From assembly GCF_014654615.1 (NCBI RefSeq), contig NZ_BNBB01000007.1:62001-126000 (forward strand): a DNA stretch of 64,000 nt, read 5' to 3'. The stretch comes from Streptosporangium violaceochromogenes (GTDB taxonomy: Bacteria > Actinomycetota > Actinomycetes > Streptosporangiales > Streptosporangiaceae). Position 1 is the stretch's first letter; every line of letters starts with the position of its first letter. The notes beneath the pieces were generated by a model that saw only the letters and a program-made list of their open reading frames with translations, was not told where the DNA came from and searched no databases. Made by a program: the position numbers and the translations under genes. Below are positions 7,407 through 15,474 of this stretch, piece after piece.

Positions 7407-8824
7407 CCGCGAGCGCGGACGTGCTGGTCGTCGGAGCCGGGACCGCGGGGCTGACCTGTGCGATCGAGGCGGCACGGGCCGGCCTCAGGGTCGATCTGGT
7501 GGACGCGGGCTCCGACATCGGAGGCACGCTACAGGTCTCCGCCGGGCACATGAGCGCCGCCGGCACTCGACGGCAGCGCCTGATGGGCATCGACGACGAT
7601 CCCGACCGGCACTTCGCCGACGTCATGCGGATCGGCCACGGCAAGGGGGACGCGGCCCTCATCCGCATGGCCGTGGACGAGGCACCCGGGCTGGTCGACT
7701 GGCTGGACGAGAACGGGTTCCCGTTCGCTCCGGAAACCCCGGTGGTCTACCACGGACACTCGCCGTACTCGCGGCCACGAACCTACTGGGGCGTCGCGCA
7801 CGGTCGCTCGATCCGCGAGACGCTGCGGCCGCTGCTCAAGGAGCGGATGGACGCGGGCAACGTGACGCTGCGACTGCGCTCCCGCGCCTCCCGGCTGGTT
7901 ACCGAGGGCGGCGTCGTCACCGGCGCCGTCGTTCACAGCGCGGACGGTCCCCGGGAACTCCGCGCGGGAGTCACGGTCCTCGCGTCGGGGGGCTACGGAG
8001 CCAACCCCGGCCTCTTCACCGCGCTGACCCCCGGCGGGCCGCGCCTGGTGTCCAACGCGGCGGAGACGTCGCTGGGCGACGCCGTCGACATGGCGTCGTC
8101 GCTGGGTGCCGTCGTCCGGTTCGCCGAACTCCACACCCCCCGCCTCGGCCTCCTTGAGCGCCGCTCCCGGCCCAGCCGGGTGGACTTCTGGGCCGAGCTG
8201 GCGCACCTCTCCGCCGCGGAACGTCCGCCCAGGGAGATCTGGGTGAACGCGGACGGCGAACGGTTCGTGGCCGAGGATCTCGACGATGTCACGCGTCACG
8301 AGCGCGCCGTACTGGATCAGCCCGGTGCGGAGTTCTGGATCGTGTTCGACGAGGCCGGCATCGACGCGGGCGCGCCCCTGGTACCCCGGTGGGGCGCCGA
8401 CCGGCTGCGCGAGGAGGCGCGGCGGGGGGATGTGGCGTGGGTCGCGGACGACATCCCCGGCCTGGCCCGCCGCGCCGGGATCGACCCCCGGGGACTGCTG
8501 CGTACCACCCAGGCGTACAACATGTCGGTCGAGCGGGGTGCGGACCCGCTGGGCCGGCAGGTCCTCGGTCACCGCGTCGACCGGCCGCCGTACTACGCGC
8601 TGCGGTCGGCGGCCGCACTGCTGTGCAGTTTCGGGGGGCTGGACGTCGACACCGGTCTCCGCGTCCGGCGCCGCGGTGGCGGGGTCGTTCCGAGGCTCTA
8701 CGCGGTCGGCGAGGCCATCGGTATGGGAGCCACCAGTGGCGCCGCGTTCTGCGGCGGGATGGCGGTGACCCCGGCGCTGGCGTTCGGACGTCTGCTGGGC
8801 CGGCGGCTGGGCGCAACCGCGTAG
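7403..8824 (+). CDS. FAD-dependent oxidoreductase (fumarate reductase / ketosteroid dehydrogenase-like)
   Basis: The 473-residue flavoprotein has the dinucleotide-binding motif 'VLVVGAGTAGLTCAIEAARA' at residue 7. Its C-terminal FAD site 'GVVPRLYAVGEAIGMGATSG' is typical of the FAD_binding_2 family (fumarate reductase flavoprotein, TcuA, KstD). The mid-part 'FDEAGIDAGAPLVPRWGADR' belongs to the capping domain. Members oxidise a CH-CH bond next to a carbonyl or carboxyl group, or reduce an enoate. The ATG overlaps the hydrolase stop (ATGA), making this the last gene of the BMC operon before a promoter region. No targeting tail is seen. Confidence 0.88.
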   Translation: MTASADVLVVGAGTAGLTCAIEAARAGLRVDLVDAGSDIGGTLQVSAGHMSAAGTRRQRLMGIDDDPDRHFADVMRIGHGKGDAALIRMAVDEAPGLVDWLDENGFPFAPETPVVYHGHSPYSRPRTYWGVAHGRSIRETLRPLLKERMDAGNVTLRLRSRASRLVTEGGVVTGAVVHSADGPRELRAGVTVLASGGYGANPGLFTALTPGGPRLVSNAAETSLGDAVDMASSLGAVVRFAELHTPRLGLLERRSRPSRVDFWAELAHLSAAERPPREIWVNADGERFVAEDLDDVTRHERAVLDQPGAEFWIVFDEAGIDAGAPLVPRWGADRLREEARRGDVAWVADDIPGLARRAGIDPRGLLRTTQAYNMSVERGADPLGRQVLGHRVDRPPYYALRSAAALLCSFGGLDVDTGLRVRRRGGGVVPRLYAVGEAIGMGATSGAAFCGGMAVTPALAFGRLLGRRLGATA

Positions 8825-8906
8825 TCCGCGGGACACATCCAGCCCGTCGCGTACGCAGGTGAGCGAAGGGTGGATCTCCCCTCACGTTTGTCAGGTAAAT
8901 CCGCTG

Positions 8907-8940
8907 TTGACAGCGGGTGTGGCGCAAGTGTTGTATACAA
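8907..8940 (+). promoter_or_regulatory. Promoter with FadR-type GntR operator TTGTATACAA
   Basis: A TTGACA -35 (8907-8912) is followed after 18 bases by a TTGTAT -10 (8931-8936). The perfect 10-bp palindrome TTGTATACAA (8931-8940) covers the -10. It fits the T-N-GT-(N)-AC-N-A consensus known for FadR/FCD-type GntR repressors. Nearly the same word lies next to the gntR gene at 15465, so that regulator is the likely ligand. It would control the CoA-transferase/transporter operon. Confidence 0.72.
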
Positions 8941-8975
8941 AGACCCACTCGGTGGGCCGCTGATGAGAGGTTCCC

Positions 8976-10187
8976 ATGTCTAGCGATCTGCACCACAGAG
9001 GACCGCTTCACGGCGTGCGTGTGGTCGAGTTCGGGTCCCTGCTCGCAGGGCCCTTCTGCAGCCAGTTGCTGGCCGACTTCGGCGCCGAGGTCATCAAGTG
9101 CGAGGCGCCGGGTCAGGGTGACCCGATGCGCGAATGGGGTCAGGAGAAGCCCCACGGCAAGTCGTTGTGGTGGCCCATCGTGGCGCGCAACAAGAAGTCG
9201 ATCACGGTCGACCTGCGGACGCCCAAGGGACAGGAGGTCGCCCGGCGGCTGATCGAGCAGTGCGACGTGGTGGTCGAGAACTTCCGTCCCGGGACGATGG
9301 AACGGTGGGGTCTCGGCTACGAGCGGATGTCCGGGGTCAATCCCCGTCTGATCATGGTGCGGGTCTCCGGTTTCGGCCAGACCGGCCCCTACTCGGCGCG
9401 ACCGGGCTACGGTTCGGTCGGCGAGGCGATGGGCGGCCTGCGGTACGTCGTCGGTGACCCCCAGACGCCACCGAGCCGGGTCGGCATCAGCATCGGTGAC
9501 TCGCTGGCCGGCACGTTCGCCGCACTGGGCGCGGTGCTGGCCCTGCGGGCCCGCGACGCCAGCGGTCGCGGTCAGGTCGTCGACTCCGCCATCTACGAGG
9601 CGGTCCTGGCGATGATGGAGTCGCTGATTCCCGAGTACGCGCTGGGCGGTCACGTGCGTGAGCGCACCGGGGCCATCCTGCCCAACATCGCACCCTCCAA
9701 CGTCTATCCGACACGGGACGGCGGCCTGCTCCTCATCGCGGCCAACCAGGACACCGTCTTCCGGCGGCTGGCAGGGGCCATGGGGATGCCGGAGCTGAGC
9801 GACGACCCGCGTTTCGCCACTCACGTCGGGCGGGGACGCAACCAGGCCGAGCTGGACGACATCATCACGAAGTGGTCGGGGCAGAGCGACACCGAGCCAC
9901 TGATGGCGGTGCTGGTCAAGCACGACGTCCCGGTGGGCCGCGTCTACCGGGCTCCGGAGATGCTGCGCGACGAGCACTTCGCCGCACGCGAATCCATCGT
10001 CTGGCTCGACCACCCCGACTTCGGCGAGTTCCCCATGCAGAACGTCGTGCCGAAGCTGTCGATGACACCGGGCACGGTGAAGTGGGCCGGACCGCGACTC
10101 GGCGAGCACACCGACGAGGTGCTGACGGAGATCGCCGGCCTGCCCATGACCGAGGTCGACGAACTTCGTGCCGACGGCGTCATCTAA
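8976..10187 (+). CDS. Class III CoA-transferase (CaiB/BaiF family)
   Basis: The 403-residue enzyme belongs to the formyl-CoA transferase family. The N-terminal CoA site is 'GVRVVEFGSLLAGPFCSQLL' followed by 'LADFGAEVIKCEAP'. The catalytic Asp is most likely Asp175 in 'GISIGDSLAGTFAALGAVLA'. The family moves CoA between carboxylic acids through aspartyl-CoA anhydride intermediates. It is the first gene after the palindrome-covered promoter and heads the operon with the isochorismatase-like gene and the ABC importer. It probably activates a carboxylic acid produced by the compartment pathway, and the HMG-CoA-lyase-like enzyme nearby could cleave the resulting acyl-CoA. Confidence 0.93.
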   Translation: MSSDLHHRGPLHGVRVVEFGSLLAGPFCSQLLADFGAEVIKCEAPGQGDPMREWGQEKPHGKSLWWPIVARNKKSITVDLRTPKGQEVARRLIEQCDVVVENFRPGTMERWGLGYERMSGVNPRLIMVRVSGFGQTGPYSARPGYGSVGEAMGGLRYVVGDPQTPPSRVGISIGDSLAGTFAALGAVLALRARDASGRGQVVDSAIYEAVLAMMESLIPEYALGGHVRERTGAILPNIAPSNVYPTRDGGLLLIAANQDTVFRRLAGAMGMPELSDDPRFATHVGRGRNQAELDDIITKWSGQSDTEPLMAVLVKHDVPVGRVYRAPEMLRDEHFAARESIVWLDHPDFGEFPMQNVVPKLSMTPGTVKWAGPRLGEHTDEVLTEIAGLPMTEVDELRADGVI

Positions 10188-10198
10188 GGACGGACAGA

Positions 10199-10834
10199 GT
10201 GAAGGATCTCCACGCGGACTACCACGCGGCCGGATTCGGAGCCGACCTGGGGAGCGGATCCCGCCGGGCACTCCTGCTGGTCGACTTCGTAAGGGCCTAC
10301 CTCGATCCGGCGTCGCCGCTCTACGCGGGAGAACAGGACCCGCCGGCTCTGCGTGCCTGTGCCGAACTCCTCGAGTCCGCCCGGCGGCACGGTACCCCGG
10401 TCATCCACACCCGGGTTGATCTCAGCCCGGGGGGGCTCGACGGCGGCCTGTTCCTGCGCAAGGTACCGGCCCTGCGGATCTTCGAGCGGGGCGGCGAGTT
10501 CGCGGTCGCACCGCCTGCCCTGGCTCCGGCGCCCGGTGAGCTGGTCGTGAACAAACAGTACGCGAGCGCGTTCTTCGGGACCAGCCTGGCCAGCACCCTA
10601 CGCGTGCTGGGGGTTGACGCCCTGCTCATCGCGGGTGCCTCGACAAGCGGGTGTGTCCGGGCGAGTGCGGTGGACGCGCTGCAGCACGGGTTCGTCCCGC
10701 TCGTCGTCGGCGACGCGTGCCTCGACCGGGACCCGCGCCCCCACGACGCCGCGCTGTTCGACCTCGGGGCGAAGTACGCCGAGGTCGTGACCCTGGACGA
10801 GGCGATGAAGCTGCTGCGACCGGGAGGCCCGTGA
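10199..10834 (+). CDS. Isochorismatase-family cysteine hydrolase
   Basis: The 211-residue protein has the isochorismatase-like hydrolase fold. The catalytic Asp is in 'ALLLVDFVRAYLDP' and the nucleophilic Cys in 'LLIAGASTSGCVRASAVDAL' (S-G-C-V-R-A-S), as in N-carbamoylsarcosine amidase, nicotinamidase and ureidoacrylate hydrolase. The Lys of the triad is probably in 'LVVNKQYASAFFGTSL'. Together with HyuA/HyuB this favours a C-N cleaving route, since N-carbamoyl products of hydantoin opening are handled by such amidases. A GTG start at 10199 lies 11 bases after the CoA-transferase stop; the stop overlaps the permease ATG. Confidence 0.9.
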   Translation: MKDLHADYHAAGFGADLGSGSRRALLLVDFVRAYLDPASPLYAGEQDPPALRACAELLESARRHGTPVIHTRVDLSPGGLDGGLFLRKVPALRIFERGGEFAVAPPALAPAPGELVVNKQYASAFFGTSLASTLRVLGVDALLIAGASTSGCVRASAVDALQHGFVPLVVGDACLDRDPRPHDAALFDLGAKYAEVVTLDEAMKLLRPGGP

Positions 10835-11847
10835 TGCGCGTCTTCGGTTACGCGCGGCGGCGTATGTTCTTCCTGCCGCTCGGACTCCTGTCCGTCATTG
10901 TACTGGCGTTCCTGCTGGTCAACGCCTTGCCGGGCAATCCTGCCGGGGTCATCGCGGGGCCGGCCGCCTCGCCGGCCGAACTGGCCGGGATCGAGCGCAG
11001 GCTCGGCCTGGACAAGCCCCTGTGGGAGCGGTTCACCGACTACGTCGGAGCCCTCGTGCGCGGAGACTTCGGGTCGTCGTACTACACCGACCGTCCGATT
11101 CTGTCTGAGATCCTCAGATTCGCCCCGGCGACGCTCGAACTGGTGGTCCTTTCCCTCACGATCGCCGCGGTGCTCGGTGTGGGCCTCGGCGTGCTCGGCG
11201 CCTACTACAAGGGCAGGAGTGCCGACCGGACGTCCCGGCTCGTCGTCACGACGTTCCAGTCGATCCCCGACTTCTTCCTGGCCCTGCTCCTCATCTACCT
11301 GTGCTTCTACCTCGCCGGATGGGCTCCCGCACCGGTGGGCAGGCTCGGTTTGATGGACGAGCCACCGCCGACCGTGACCGGGGCGCTGCTCATCGACGCG
11401 CTGATCTCCGGCGACATGCGGACCTTCCGGTCGGCGGTCGCGCACTCGCTGCTGCCGGTACTGACGCTCGGCATCTACTACTCGGCGTACTTCGCGCGCA
11501 GCACGTACGCCTCCCTCGTGCCCGCCCTGGAATCGAAGCAGGTCGAGTTCGCCCGGGCCTGTGGTCTCTCCGAGCGGACCGTCCTCGCCTACGCGTTCCG
11601 TCAGGCCCGGACACCGATCCTGACCTACGGCGGCATTCTCCTCGCCGCGCTGCTCGGTGGCGCGGCGATCATCGAGACCATCTTCTCGTGGGGGGGCTTC
11701 GGGGAATGGGCGATCGACTCCATCCTCCAACTCGACATCCCGGCGGTCCAGGGCTTCATCCTGGCTGCCGGCGTCGGGACCCTGCTGGTCTTCACCGCAC
11801 TGGACATCCTCGTCGCGGTGCTCGATCCGAGAGTGCGTTATGACTGA
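10834..11847 (+). CDS. Dipeptide/oligopeptide-type ABC transporter permease (DppB-like)
   Basis: This 337-residue inner-membrane permease has the N-terminal 'FFLPLGLLSVIVLAFLLVNA', the DppB-typical 'ALPGNPAGVIAGPAASPAEL' and 'RLGLDKPLWERFTDYVGALV', six predicted membrane spans, and an EAA-type cytoplasmic loop around 'VEFARACGLSERTVLAYAFR'. It would form the channel with the DppC-like subunit encoded next. The ATG overlaps the isochorismatase stop, so it belongs to that operon. Dpp/Opp-type importers also carry nickel, glutathione and non-peptide amides. The substrate is probably the compound degraded by the microcompartment pathway. Confidence 0.93.
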   Translation: MRVFGYARRRMFFLPLGLLSVIVLAFLLVNALPGNPAGVIAGPAASPAELAGIERRLGLDKPLWERFTDYVGALVRGDFGSSYYTDRPILSEILRFAPATLELVVLSLTIAAVLGVGLGVLGAYYKGRSADRTSRLVVTTFQSIPDFFLALLLIYLCFYLAGWAPAPVGRLGLMDEPPPTVTGALLIDALISGDMRTFRSAVAHSLLPVLTLGIYYSAYFARSTYASLVPALESKQVEFARACGLSERTVLAYAFRQARTPILTYGGILLAALLGGAAIIETIFSWGGFGEWAIDSILQLDIPAVQGFILAAGVGTLLVFTALDILVAVLDPRVRYD

Positions 11848-12700
11848 GACACTGGCCGACCCCGCGAAAGTCGCCGTGGTGTCACCGAGGAAGAGGCGCA
11901 GGGCCCGCAGGTTGCCGCTGTGGGTGCCCGCCGGCGTCGTGGTGGCCATGGTCACGGCGGCCTACACCGCCCCGCTGCCGCACGACCCGAGGGTTCCCGG
12001 CGCCGCCCCGCTCGCGCCACCGGACGGCGAGCACTGGATGGGCACCGACAAATTCGGGCTCGACGTGTTCAGCCGCCTTGTGGCCTCGGCAGGTGTGGAC
12101 ATCCCGCTGGCCCTCAGCGGCATGTTGATCTCGCTCGTGATCGGAGTCCTGCTCGGGCTGGTGGCCCTGCACCGAGGTCCGTGGGGCGAGCGCGTCGTGC
12201 GCGCGCTCGACGTCTTCCAGGCCTTCCCGCTGCTCATCCTGGCCATCGCCCTGGTCGCGCTGATGGGCAACAACATCGAGAACGTCGTCGCGGCCATCGC
12301 GATCATCAACATCCCGCGGTTCGTCCGTCTTGTACGGAGCGAGGGCCTGACCATCCGCGAGAGCCGGTACATCGAGGCGGCGCACGCCATCGGCGCGAGC
12401 GGTCCGCGCGTCATGTTCCGGCACGTCCTGCCGAACATGACGGGCATCATCCTGGCCCAGGCATCCCTGGCGGTGGCGCACTCGATCGTCGTGATCGCCT
12501 CGCTCTCCTTCTTGGGCATCGGCATCAACGCCGCGGACGCCAGCTGGGGAGCCATGATCCAGACAGGAGCGCAGAACATGACCACCGGCCAGTGGTGGGT
12601 CTCGGTCTTCCCGGGGCTCGCCATCTTCTTGACCGTCCTGTGCTTCAACGCGATCAGCGACGCACTGCAGGACTCCTTCGGCCGGGCGAGGCAGCGATGA
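11840..12700 (+). CDS. Dipeptide/oligopeptide-type ABC transporter permease (DppC-like)
   Basis: The 286-residue second permease shows the DppC signature 'HWMGTDKFGLDVFSRLVASA' after the first membrane span, followed by five spans and the EAA loop 'YIEAAHAIGASGPRVMFRHV' with the conserved 'LPNMTGIILAQ'. The ATG at 11840 overlaps the DppB-like gene by eight bases. It pairs with the upstream permease in a heterodimeric channel. The basic N-terminus 'SPRKRRRARRLPLW' fits an inside orientation. Confidence 0.93.
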   Translation: MTETLADPAKVAVVSPRKRRRARRLPLWVPAGVVVAMVTAAYTAPLPHDPRVPGAAPLAPPDGEHWMGTDKFGLDVFSRLVASAGVDIPLALSGMLISLVIGVLLGLVALHRGPWGERVVRALDVFQAFPLLILAIALVALMGNNIENVVAAIAIINIPRFVRLVRSEGLTIRESRYIEAAHAIGASGPRVMFRHVLPNMTGIILAQASLAVAHSIVVIASLSFLGIGINAADASWGAMIQTGAQNMTTGQWWVSVFPGLAIFLTVLCFNAISDALQDSFGRARQR

Positions 12701-13734
12701 GCGCCCTGTCCGCCATCCGCCGGTCACGGAACCGGCCCGCCCGGCCGGACACGGACACCTCGGGACACCGCCTCCTTGAGGTGAGCGGCCTGACGACGCG
12801 ATTCGACACTCCGGACGGTCTGGTACAAGCGGTCAACGGAGTCGACCTCCACGTCGACCGGGCGGAGATCGTCGGGGTCGTCGGCGAGAGCGGATGCGGC
12901 AAGTCGGTGACGATCCGCTCGATCCTCGGCCTGGTCCGGCCCCCCGGACGGGTCGTCGGCGGCACCGCCCACTTCAACGGCGTCGACTTGCTGACCCTGC
13001 GCGGCGCGGAACTGCGCCGGTTGCGGGGCAAGGACATCGGCTTCATCGCGCAGAACCCCTTCAGCGCGCTGAACCCCGTGATGCGGATCCACCGGCAGTT
13101 CAGGAACATCATGGCCGCGCACGACCCCGCCTCGGCCGGCGAGGTTCGCGACCGGGCCCGTGCCGCGCTGGCGGACGTCGGCATCGCGGGACCGGGCCGG
13201 GTGCTCGACGGATACGCGCACCAGTTGAGCGGTGGTATGGCCCAGCGCGTCGTCATCGCCATGGCGATGCTGCTCAACCCCGCCTTCGTCATCGCCGACG
13301 AGCCGACGACCGGCCTCGATCTGACCGTGCAGCGGCAGATCCTGGACCTCATCCGCGGCCTGGTGCGCGAGCACGGCCGGTCGATGCTGCTGGTGACCCA
13401 CGACCTCGGGGTGGTGGCTCAGTACTGCGACCGGGTGGTCGTCATGTACGCCGGCAAGGTCATCGAACACGGGTCGGTCCGGGACGTGCTGACCGCGCCG
13501 CGCCACCCCTACACCCAGGCGCTCATCCGCGCGATTCCCCGGCCAGGCCGGCCGCTGGTACACCTCACCGGCCGGCCTCCGGACCTCGTCGACTATCCGG
13601 ACGGATGTCCTTTCCGGGCTCGGTGCCCCCACGCCTTCGAGCCGTGTGGTCATACGGTTCCCGAGCCGGTGACCGTGGCGTCCGGCCAGACGTATCGGTG
13701 CCATCTGCGGGAGGACGGGGAGGTCGGGCTGTGA
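12697..13734 (+). CDS. Dipeptide/oligopeptide-type ABC transporter ATPase (DppD-like)
   Basis: The 345-residue ATPase has Walker A 'GESGCGKSVTIRSILGL' (residues about 64-80), signature 'HQLSGGMAQRVVIAMAM' and Walker B 'PAFVIADEPTTGLDLTVQRQ'. The C-terminal oligopeptide_HPY-type domain carries the Cys pattern 'GCPFRARCPHAFEPC', found in Dpp/Opp/Nik ATPases, where it can hold an Fe-S cluster. It works as a pair with the DppF-like ATPase. Start and stop overlap both neighbours by four bases. Confidence 0.95.
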   Translation: MSALSAIRRSRNRPARPDTDTSGHRLLEVSGLTTRFDTPDGLVQAVNGVDLHVDRAEIVGVVGESGCGKSVTIRSILGLVRPPGRVVGGTAHFNGVDLLTLRGAELRRLRGKDIGFIAQNPFSALNPVMRIHRQFRNIMAAHDPASAGEVRDRARAALADVGIAGPGRVLDGYAHQLSGGMAQRVVIAMAMLLNPAFVIADEPTTGLDLTVQRQILDLIRGLVREHGRSMLLVTHDLGVVAQYCDRVVVMYAGKVIEHGSVRDVLTAPRHPYTQALIRAIPRPGRPLVHLTGRPPDLVDYPDGCPFRARCPHAFEPCGHTVPEPVTVASGQTYRCHLREDGEVGL

Positions 13735-14690
13735 GCCTGCTGGAGCTGGCGAACGTCAGCAAGGAGTTCGAGCTCAGCGGTGGCACCCGGGTGTACGCAC
13801 TCGACGACGTGTCGCTGTCCGTGGACGCCGGTGAGACGTTGGCTCTCATCGGAGAGAGCGGATCCGGGAAGTCGACGCTGGGCCGGCTGGCACTCAGGCT
13901 GATCGAGCCGACCCGGGGTTCGGTTCGTTTCCAGGGGACGGACGTTCTCTCGCTTCGGCCACCCGATCTCCGGCGGCTGCGCGCAAAATTGCAGATCATC
14001 TTCCAGGAGCCGTTCGAATCGCTGAACCCGCGTATGCGGCTCGCCGACATCATCGGCGAGCCGCTCGCCATCCACCGGGCGAACATGTCCCCAAAGGACC
14101 GCCAGGACCGGGTCGCCCAGGTGATCGAGCAGGTGGGGCTCGCGCCCGACATGGCCCGGCGGTACCCCGGCGAACTCAGCGGCGGGCAGCAGCAGCGGGT
14201 GGGCATCGCGCGGGCGATCGTCACCGCCCCGTCCCTGGTCGTTCTCGACGAGCCCACGTCGTCGCTCGACCTCTCGGTTCGTGCGCAGATCCTGCAGCTC
14301 CTGGCAGATCTGCAGGCGCAACTCGGCATGGGCTACCTGTTCATCTCGCACGACATCCACACGGTTCGGTACGTCAGTGACCGTATCGCGGTCATGTACC
14401 GGGGACGCGTCGTCGAGACCGGCCCTTCCGGGCAGGTGTTCGCTGATCCGCAACACCCGTACACTCAGGCGCTGCTGGCCGCGGCCCTGCCGGTGGACCC
14501 CGGTGAGGAGATGCCGCCGGCGCGTCTCGTGGGGGACCCCCTGAGCCCGACCCGGCTCGTACGGGGCTGTGTCCTGTACGGGCGGTGCCCGGTGGGCGAG
14601 GACCGGTGTGCGGAGACCGAGGTGCGGCTGACGCCGGTCGACGACGTACGCTCGGTCGCCTGTGTCAAGCCGGGCACGGTGGTGGGTTGA
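13731..14690 (+). CDS. Dipeptide/oligopeptide-type ABC transporter ATPase (DppF-like)
   Basis: The 319-residue second ATPase has Walker A 'GESGSGKSTLGRLALRL', signature '[18 protein letters not shown]', Walker B 'SLVVLDEPTSSLDLSVRAQI' and the C-terminal Cys-containing 'YGRCPVGEDRCAETEVRLTP'. A GTG start overlaps the DppD-like stop. It is the last gene of the operon, and the gntR gene is convergent 52 bases later. No periplasmic binding-protein gene accompanies this importer inside the window. It may lie upstream of the window or elsewhere. Confidence 0.95.
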   Translation: MSLLELANVSKEFELSGGTRVYALDDVSLSVDAGETLALIGESGSGKSTLGRLALRLIEPTRGSVRFQGTDVLSLRPPDLRRLRAKLQIIFQEPFESLNPRMRLADIIGEPLAIHRANMSPKDRQDRVAQVIEQVGLAPDMARRYPGELSGGQQQRVGIARAIVTAPSLVVLDEPTSSLDLSVRAQILQLLADLQAQLGMGYLFISHDIHTVRYVSDRIAVMYRGRVVETGPSGQVFADPQHPYTQALLAAALPVDPGEEMPPARLVGDPLSPTRLVRGCVLYGRCPVGEDRCAETEVRLTPVDDVRSVACVKPGTVVG

Positions 14691-14742
14691 CGAAGACCGT
14701 GCCGGCCCCTTCCGCACGGGGGAGGAGCCGGTACGGCGGCGG

Positions 14743-15399
14743 TCAGAGATCGGGGCGGGCCACCATGGCTTCGAGAAGCACCGTCCGCGCGGCCAGCACG
14801 TGCGACCGCATCGTGCTGGCCGCCCATTCGGCGTCCCCGGAGCGCAGCGCCGCCACGAGGTCACGGTGGTGTCCCATGCTGCGGGCCAGGGACTCCGGCG
14901 TGTAGAGACGGAACGCCCGGACGACGAGGGGGACCTCCACGACCGCGGGGAGCAGCGAGGCGAGCCGGGGGCTGGCAGCGGCCTTCATCACCAGGCCGTG
15001 CAGTTCGGCGTTGAGGTCGGCGATGCGGTCCAGGCTGTGCGGGGTCATGCGCTCGGCCTCCGCCTCCATCCGGTCGCACAGCTCGTCCAGCTTCGGCAGG
15101 AGCTCGGGTTCGATGCGCTTGGCGGCGAGGGCCGCGCCGTAGCTCTCCAGCCTGGCACGGATCTCGTAGATCTCCTGGAGGTCCGTGAGGGACCATTCGG
15201 CTACCCGTGCCCCCCGGTTCGGCTGGAAGACGACGAGGCCCTCTGCTGAGAGCCTGCGAATGGCCTCTCGAATCGGGGTCCTGCTCACCCCGAACTGCTG
15301 GGACAGTTCCATCTCACCCAGGCGTTCGCGCGGACGGATGGAACCATTTAGGATCGCACTCCGCAGCGCCTCATAGGCGCCTTCCGCAGCATTCGTCAC
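14743..15399 (-). CDS. GntR-family regulator, FadR/FCD subfamily
   Basis: This 218-residue regulator has an N-terminal winged helix in residues 1-75 ('GAYEALRSAILNGSIRPRER', 'LSQQFGVSRTPIREAIRRLS') and an all-helical FCD effector domain. The FCD metal/ligand signature appears as 'DLNAELHGLVMKAA' and 'MGHHRDLVAALRSGDAEWAA'. A GTG start is read at 15399. The gene is divergent from the HMG-CoA-lyase-like gene and sits between the two catabolic units. Near-identical TTGTATACA words in the divergent spacer and in front of the CoA-transferase operon make it the probable local repressor, responding to a carboxylic-acid-type ligand. Confidence 0.93.
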   Translation of the reverse strand: MTNAAEGAYEALRSAILNGSIRPRERLGEMELSQQFGVSRTPIREAIRRLSAEGLVVFQPNRGARVAEWSLTDLQEIYEIRARLESYGAALAAKRIEPELLPKLDELCDRMEAEAERMTPHSLDRIADLNAELHGLVMKAAASPRLASLLPAVVEVPLVVRAFRLYTPESLARSMGHHRDLVAALRSGDAEWAASTMRSHVLAARTVLLEAMVARPDL

Positions 15400-15464
15400 C
15401 CTTGCCTCCGTTGTGTGAGGGGCTCGCGGTCATCCTCGTTTGCTGTCTGCTCCACGATCTGAGA

Positions 15465-15474
15465 TTGTATACAT
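15465..15474. promoter_or_regulatory. GntR operator TTGTATACAT abutting the lyase start codon
   Basis: TTGTATACAT (15465-15474) matches the palindrome at 8931-8940 in nine of ten bases and ends immediately before the ATG at 15475. There is no room for a ribosome site between them. A repressor bound here would block the start of a leaderless or very short-leader transcript of the lyase gene, and may also affect gntR, which starts 66 bases away in the other direction. Confidence 0.68.

Noticed and set aside
8289..10271. Minus-strand reading frame of 660 codons
   Set aside because: It runs opposite the flavoprotein and CoA-transferase genes and through their promoter region. Composition is shadow-like.
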